From Atrina japonica (taxonomy: Eukaryota > Mollusca > Bivalvia > Pterioida > Pinnidae), in the NCBI GenBank assembly GCA_030159075.1, contig BROG01000249.1:775001-839000 (forward strand): DNA of 64,000 nt, in the 5' to 3' direction. The notes beneath the pieces are model-generated. The model saw only the letters and a program-made list of their open reading frames with translations. It made no database searches and had not been told where the DNA came from. The number at the start of each line of letters is the position of its first letter. The stretch's first letter is position 1. A program made the position numbers and the translations under genes. Positions 58,700 through 64,000 of the stretch are shown one piece after another.

Positions 58700-60355
58700 A
58701 TGCACTTGTTAATTTGGTGTTCTGGATTGTCTTTAGTTACACAGGGGGATTTGGCCCCAATGCACATGGTAATCTGTACTGTTCTGGTTTGTTTTTAGTT
58801 ACACACAGGACAGAAGGTGCCTCCAATGAACATGCTAATTTGTACTGTTTTGGTTTATTTTTAGTTACCCACAGGGCAGGGGTTCCCCCAATGAACATGT
58901 TAATTTGTACTGTTTTGGTTTATTTTTAGTTACACACAGGGCAGGGGAAACCTCCAATGAACATATTAATTTTGTGCTCTGGTTTGTTTTTAATTTTGTG
59001 CTCTGGTTTGTTTTTAGTTACACACAGGCAGGGGGTATCTCCAATGAACATGTTAATTTGGTGCTCTGGTTTGTCTTTAGTTACACACAGGGCGGGGGAT
59101 ACCTCCAGTGAACATGTTAATCTGTACTGTTCTGATTTGTTTTTAGTTATACACAGGGCGGGGGATACCTCCAGTGAACATGTTAATCTGTACTGTTCTG
59201 ATTTGTTTTTAGTTATACATAGGGCGGGGGATACCTCCAGTGAACATGTTAATCTGTACTGTTCTGATTTGTTTTTAGTTATACACAGGTTGGGGGATAC
59301 CTCCAGTGAACATGTTAATCTGTACTGTTCTGGTTTGTTTTTAGTTATACACAGGGCGGGGGAAACCTCCAGTGAACATGTTAATCTGTACTGTTCTGAT
59401 TTGTTTTTAGTTATACACAGGGCGGGGGGATACCTCCAGTGAACATGTTAATCTGTACTGTTCTGATTTGTTTTTAGTTATACACAGGGCGGGGGATACC
59501 TCCAGTGAACATGTTAATCTGTACTGTTCTGATTTGTTTTTAGTTATACACAGGGCAGGGGATACCTCCAGTGAACATGTTAATCTGTACTGTTCTGATT
59601 TGTTTTTTAGTTATACACAGGGCGGGGGGATACCTCCAGTGAACATGTTAATCTGTACTGTTCTGATTTGTTTTTAGTTATACATAGGGCGGGGGATACC
59701 TCCAGTGAACATGTTAATCTGTACTGTTCTGATTTGTTTTTAGTTTTACACAGGTTGGGGGATACCTCCAGTGAACATGTTAATCTGTACTGTTCTGGTT
59801 TGTTTTTAGTTATACACAGGGCGGGGGGAAACCTCCAGTGAACATGTTAATCTGTACTGTTCTGATTTGTTTTTAGTTATACACAGGGCGGGGGATACCT
59901 CCAGTGAACATGTTAATCTGTACTGTTCTGATTTGTTTTTAGTTATACACAGGGCGGGGGAAACCTCCAGTGAACATGTTAATCTGTACTGTTCTGATTT
60001 GTTTTTAGTTATACATAGGGCGGGGATTTATCCACCAAGTGAACATGTTATATCTGTACTGTTTTGATTTGTTTTTTAGTTATACACAGGGCAGGGGATA
60101 CCTCCAGTGAACATGTTAATCTGTACTGTTCTGATTTGTTTTTAGTTATACACAGGGCGGGGAAAACCTCCAGTGAACATGTTAATCTGTACTGCTCTGG
60201 TTTGTTTTTAGTTATACACAGGGCGGGGGATACCTCCAGTGAACATGTTAATCTGTACTGTTCTGATTTGTTTTTAGTTATACACAGGGCGGGGGATACC
60301 TCCAGTGAACATGTTAATCTGTACTGTTCTGGTTTGTTTTTTAGTTACACACAGG
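58700..60355 (+). repeat. 66-bp minisatellite, ~25 units, acceptor-like motif in each
   Basis: Units contain cctccagtgaacatgttaat, ctgtactgttctgatttgtt and tttagttatacacagggcgg. Each has a tttgtttttag that resembles a vertebrate-type splice acceptor. The first units (58700-59095) are more diverged and intermediate with the neighbouring 61-bp family. The 66-bp period gives a 22-residue open frame (DTSSEHVNLYCSDLFLVIHR), broken wherever a unit gains or loses a base. I found no start, signal or domain, so it is treated as non-coding. Confidence 0.96.
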
Positions 60356-61210
60356 GCACATCTTGATTTGGTGTTTTTATTTGTATTTAGTTGCACACAG
60401 AGGGATTTAGCCCCAACACACGTTTATTTGGTGTTTTATTTGTATTTAGTTGCACACAGAGGGATTTAGCCCCAACACACATGTTTATTTGGTGTTTTAT
60501 TTGTATTTAGTTGCACACAGAGGGATTTAGCCCCAACACACATGTTTATTTGCCCCAACACAGAATGACACATGTGTTTTATTTGTATTTAGTTGCACAC
60601 AGAGGGATTTAGCCCCAACACACATGTTTATTTGGTGTTTTATTTGTATTTAGTTGCACCACAGAGGGATTTAGCCCCAACACACATGTTTATTTGGTGG
60701 TGTTTTATTTGTATTTAGTTGCACACAGAGGGATTTAGCCCCAACACACATGTTTATTTGGTGTTTTTATTTGTATTTAGTTGCACACAGAGGGATTTAG
60801 CCCCAACACACGTTTATTTGGTGTTTTATTTGTATTTAGTTGCACACAGAGGGATTTTAGCCCCAACACACATGTTTATTTGGTGTTTTATTTGTATTTA
60901 GTTGCACACAGAGGGATTTAGCCCCAACACACATGTTTATTTGGTGTTTTATTTGTATTTAGTTGCACACAGAGGGATTTAGCCCCAACACACATGTTTA
61001 TTTGGTGTTTTATTTGTATTTAGTTGCACACAGAGGGATTTAGCCCCAACACACATGTTTATTTGGTGTTTTATTTGTATTTAGTTGCACACAGAGGGAT
61101 TTAGCAGAGGGATTTAGCCCCAACACACATGTTTATTTGGTGTTTTTATTTGTATTTAGTTGCACACAGAGGGATTTAGCCCCAACACACATGTTTATTT
61201 GGTGTTTTAT
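60356..61210 (+). repeat. 61-bp minisatellite, ~14 units
   Basis: Units contain gttgcacacagagggattta, gccccaacacacatgtttat and ttggtgttttatttgtattt. It is homologous to the 66-bp family: 58735-58770 reads gttacacagggggatttggc then cccaatgcacatgg, a clear intermediate. One unit at 60550-60600 and one at 61100 are rearranged. Confidence 0.96.
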
Positions 61211-61295
61211 TTTTGTCATATTTACCTCTTAACTTTATCTTTCCTTATGACTTTGAATGAAATAGCTAATGAGTATTTATATAAAGCAAAATTCT

Positions 61296-62487
61296 ACAAG
61301 AGGCCCAAAGGGTTTTAGAATTATTACCTGCAGGAGCTAATAGACCATTTTAGTAGGGGATTTTACATATCAATGGGCTAAATTTGGTAAAATAAAAAGT
61401 AACTATAGTCATAAATAAAATAAAATAAATAAAGCTACAAAATTTGTGATTCATTTAACATTTTTATTAAACTGACAACATGCATTTTATCTGAAGACAT
61501 ATTGAGGTTTTAATTAAGCAGAACTTGTAAATTTTATCTTTTGTCTGTATACCAAAAGTAAATATCATCAACATGCGGTCCCTTGACTGCATACTTCAAC
61601 TGAATTGAACCTGTGTATAAGGGTCACCTGCACATAAAGGCCAATATTTTCTGGTCCCTTGGGTGGCCCCTATATACAGGTTTTACTGTACTTGGTGAAC
61701 ATAACTGGGAAATGTCTGCTCAATATTGGGGAAAATATAGCAGATTTTGCCATATAAATGGGGCCTTTTATTGGACCACATGTTGATGATATTTATTCCC
61801 GACCTGGCACATTTAAATTGATAATTTCCATTCATTACATAGTTTTTAATGGTGGATGAGAGAATCTAGTTTCCTCAGAAAAGAGACCATTGGCCCTCCG
61901 CAAGAAAACTGGCAAACTTTCTCATAAAATCATCATAGATTCCAGCAGGGCTCCAATTCACGTTAATCGAGTTCTAGTTGATAAGTCGTTTGTATAAAGC
62001 AATACCAAATGTTATCTGAAGCATTCCCTAGTGACTTTTTTATGCACATATTTCTTTTTCATTCACAATTTTGTAGATATAGACTAAACATTCATGACTA
62101 TGCCATATTTGAAAGGAAATTATCTTTGGTGTTAATTTGTGTACCAAGGTTTGGCCCCTATAGTATTTGAGCCTTATTAGTACTAGCCACTTTTCTTTTA
62201 CGAACTTGCGCCAAATTTAAATGGGAATAGTTCAACAGGTTTGATTGAAATTGGTGTATTAGTTTTTAAGAAGTTTATAAAGTTGCTAAATTACATTGAT
62301 CTTAAGATTCTTCCACATAACTTTCCCCATATACCTTTATATACAAAAAGTCTACCATATTTTAGTTATAAACCCTCCAAGGTAAAGAGAACATGCATAC
62401 TGCAAAATTTATTTGAAGATTGGAAGAAATCATTGGGATGAAAAGTTTAAGGTCTGGACTATGGACAACAAGTCCAGGTGAGCTAAA
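61296..62487 (+). repeat. Interspersed repeat from 'aagaggcccaaaggg' to 'aggtgagctaaa'
   Basis: The left boundary tacaagaggcccaaagggtt resembles the fragment at 17446. The right boundary gtccaggtgagctaaac matches the termini at 31840, 54950 and 63985. It could be one 1.2-kb copy of that family containing a SINE fragment, or two pieces. The 66-residue frame at 62241-62441 has no known domain. Confidence 0.55.
61848..61990 (-). mobile_element. SINE body fragment, second copy
   Basis: Matches the 44262-44460 SINE on the minus strand through gaaagtttgccagttttctt, the ggccaatggtctctt-type segment and gattctctcatccaccatta. The tRNA head is missing or unrecognisable. Confidence 0.7.
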
Positions 62488-62674
62488 CATTTTATTACAT
62501 GCATGTGTAATCATATAGTTATAATACAGAGTTCAATACGCCCGTGCAATATGTAACATTATATTGCACTGTAGTTGGATATGGAAATTTCGGCGGAGCT
62601 ACTTTTCTAAATGCGATTCATGTCATCCAAAATATTTGATAGCATGGGTCCATCCACTACAACAATCACGATCT

Positions 62675-62996
62675 CGTGTAGTCTGATGATATGGATAGAA
62701 ACACATGTGTAGTCTGATGATATGGATAGAAATACATGTGTAGTCTGATGATATGGACATAAATACATGTGTAGTCTGATGATATGGATAGAAATACATG
62801 TGTAGTCTGATGATATGGATAGAAACACACATGCAGTCTGATGATATGGATAGAAACACATGTGCAGTCTGATGATATGGATAGAAACACATGTGCAGTC
62901 TGATGATATGGATAGAAACACATGTGCAATCTGATGATATGGATAGAAACACATGTGTAATCTGATGATATGTATAGAAACACATGTGTAGTTTTG
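62675..62996. repeat. 31-bp minisatellite, ~10 units
   Basis: Units contain gtgtagtctgatgatatgga and tagaaacacat, with gcagtctg and aatacat variants. Minus-strand frames up to 182 residues cross it but are repeat translations. Confidence 0.97.
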
Positions 62997-63049
62997 TCTG
63001 TGCATTGTCATAACATGATAAGTATATACACAATAAAGCAAGGAAAAAC

Positions 63050-63130
63050 CCCAAGTATGCAGTGGGACAAGTTAAAAATGAGTGGAGATCACCAGATATA
63101 CCCGGCTCATGGACAATTTCAGAAACAAGT
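63050..63130 (-). repeat. Dispersed repeat family B, partial inverted copy
   Basis: On the minus strand it reads gtttctgaaattgtccatga, then gggtatatctggtgatctcc and atttttaacttgtccc, matching 56158-56225. Confidence 0.8.
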
Positions 63131-63178
63131 GGTCGATGGAGCATTATAGATTTAGAGATCCCAAGTGGCAAGTTAGTG

Positions 63179-63214
63179 CATCATCATCATCATTATCATC
63201 ATCATCATCATCAC
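63179..63214. repeat. (ATC)n microsatellite
   Basis: About 12 triplets with one att interruption. Confidence 0.97.
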
Positions 63215-63344
63215 TTTTAGATGTGCCCTACCCCTATATATGACTACTAAGATCATCCCCCAGGATTTCATATATAACTGTTCAATATCAAATGACTCCT
63301 GCTTTGCCCGACATTCCCAAACTATGTTTACCAGTTCACTAGTT

Positions 63345-63915
63345 ATGTCAGTAAGGTTACCAGTTTAGTTGTAATGCCAGAAAGTTTCAGTATTATGTCA
63401 GGACATTTCAGCATTATATCAGGAAGTTTACCAGTTTACTTGTTATATTAGGAAGTTCGCTTGTTATGTCATTAAGTTTACCAGTTTACTTGTTCTGTCA
63501 GGAAGTTTACCAGGTTACATGTTATGTCAGGAAGTTTACCAGTTTACTTGTTATATTAGGAAGTTCGCTTGTTATGTCATTAAGTTTACCAGTTTACTTG
63601 TTCTGTCAGGAAGTTTACCAGGTTACATGTTATGTCAGGAAGTTTACCAGCTTACTTGTTATGTCAGGAAGTTTACCAGTTTACATGTTCTTTCAGGAAG
63701 TTTACCAGGTTACATGTTATGTCAGGAAGTTTACCAGCTTACTTGTTATGTCAGGAAGTTTACCAGTTTACTTGTTCTTTCAGGAAGTTTACCAGGTTAC
63801 ATGTTATGTCAGGAAGTTTACCAGTTTATTGTTATATTAGGAAGTTCGCTTGTTATGTCATTAAGTTTACCAGTTTAGTTGTTGTGCCAGAAAGTTTCAG
63901 TGTTATGTCAGGAAG
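63345..63915. repeat. 29/30-bp minisatellite, ~18 units
   Basis: Units contain gttatgtcaggaagtttacc and agtttacttg. Variants are aggttacatg, agcttacttg, and a divergent gttatattaggaagttcgct unit followed by gttatgtcattaagtttacc. The divergent pair at 63448-63480 recurs at 63551-63590 and 63830-63870, indicating block duplication. Three overlapping plus-strand frames (95-124 residues) are artefacts of the period. Confidence 0.96.
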
Positions 63916-63934
63916 ATGATGCACCACAACAGAC

Positions 63935-63991
63935 AAAAGACAAACGCAATAGGTCACCATGACCTAGCCTTTGGCTCAGGTGACCTAAAAA
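63935..63991 (+). repeat. Terminus of the 'caggtgagctaaaa' repeat family
   Basis: The end of the window reads agcctttggctcaggtgacc then taaaaa. It carries the agcc-ttt-ggct hairpin typical of this family's right end, here next to the 30-bp array. Confidence 0.7.
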
Positions 63992-64000
63992 CTGCTGAAT

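Noticed and set aside
58957..60366. Series of ORFs with a 22-residue repeat
   Set aside because: They follow the 66-bp period and break at each single-base indel, and share no start or signal. Protein-level selection would have to be shown before calling a gene.
62607..63171. 144- and 182-residue minus-strand ORFs
   Set aside because: Mostly translations of the 31-bp array, with the longer one extended into dispersed repeat B.
63466..63919. Three overlapping ORFs in a Leu/Tyr/Val-rich repeat
   Set aside because: Three frames of the same 30-bp array, all open because of its period.

Overview
This is AT-rich eukaryotic DNA, almost certainly from a mollusc and most likely a bivalve. The evidence is a prostaglandin G/H synthase (cyclooxygenase) gene split by very large introns, tRNA-headed SINEs, interspersed repeats ending in a 'caggtgagctaaaa' type terminus that I associate with bivalve genomes, and an exceptional load of minisatellites. 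By my coordinates about 18 kb of the 64 kb is tandem array. There is no sign of a prokaryotic operon, an rRNA or a CRISPR array.

The only host gene I can name is on the minus strand. Its start codon and signal-peptide exon lie at 20607-20687 and its EGF-domain exon at 6737-6850. The two join in phase 1 to give a signal peptide followed directly by the NPCC-type EGF module that opens cyclooxygenases. The intron between them is 13.76 kb. The exon with the membrane-binding helices is not in the window, so the next intron exceeds 6.7 kb. An acceptor-like sequence just upstream of the ATG implies a further 5'UTR exon at higher coordinates, which I could not place with confidence.

Layout: 1-4755 is a 35-bp palindromic satellite with higher-order structure. 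4850-6420 is a second, 36-bp satellite interrupted by a 1.17-kb insert. 6.7-20.7 kb holds the two cyclooxygenase exons and the intron between them, with two nonautonomous DNA transposons (one clearly piggyBac-like) and 32-, 46-, 59- and 15-bp arrays. 20.7-31 kb is upstream flank with a dispersed repeat pair, a hAT-like MITE with a paralogous empty site, a degenerate ~300-bp tandem and a SINE. 31-48.9 kb is intergenic and repeat-dominated. 48969-54180 is a complete-length LTR retrotransposon with 5-bp target duplications. 54.2-64 kb is interspersed repeats and 30-, 66-, 61-, 31- and 30-bp arrays.

The most notable element is the LTR retrotransposon. Its domains run gag, protease, integrase (zinc finger, catalytic core, GPY module), reverse transcriptase, RNase H. 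That is the Ty1/copia pol order carried by an otherwise Ty3/gypsy-type polyprotein, as in the Gmr1 group. Its LTRs differ by few substitutions but many small indels, and its frames are broken mostly by frameshifts. One block of the 35-bp satellite shows the same small-indel pattern, so uncorrected assembly indels are a serious alternative to true decay.
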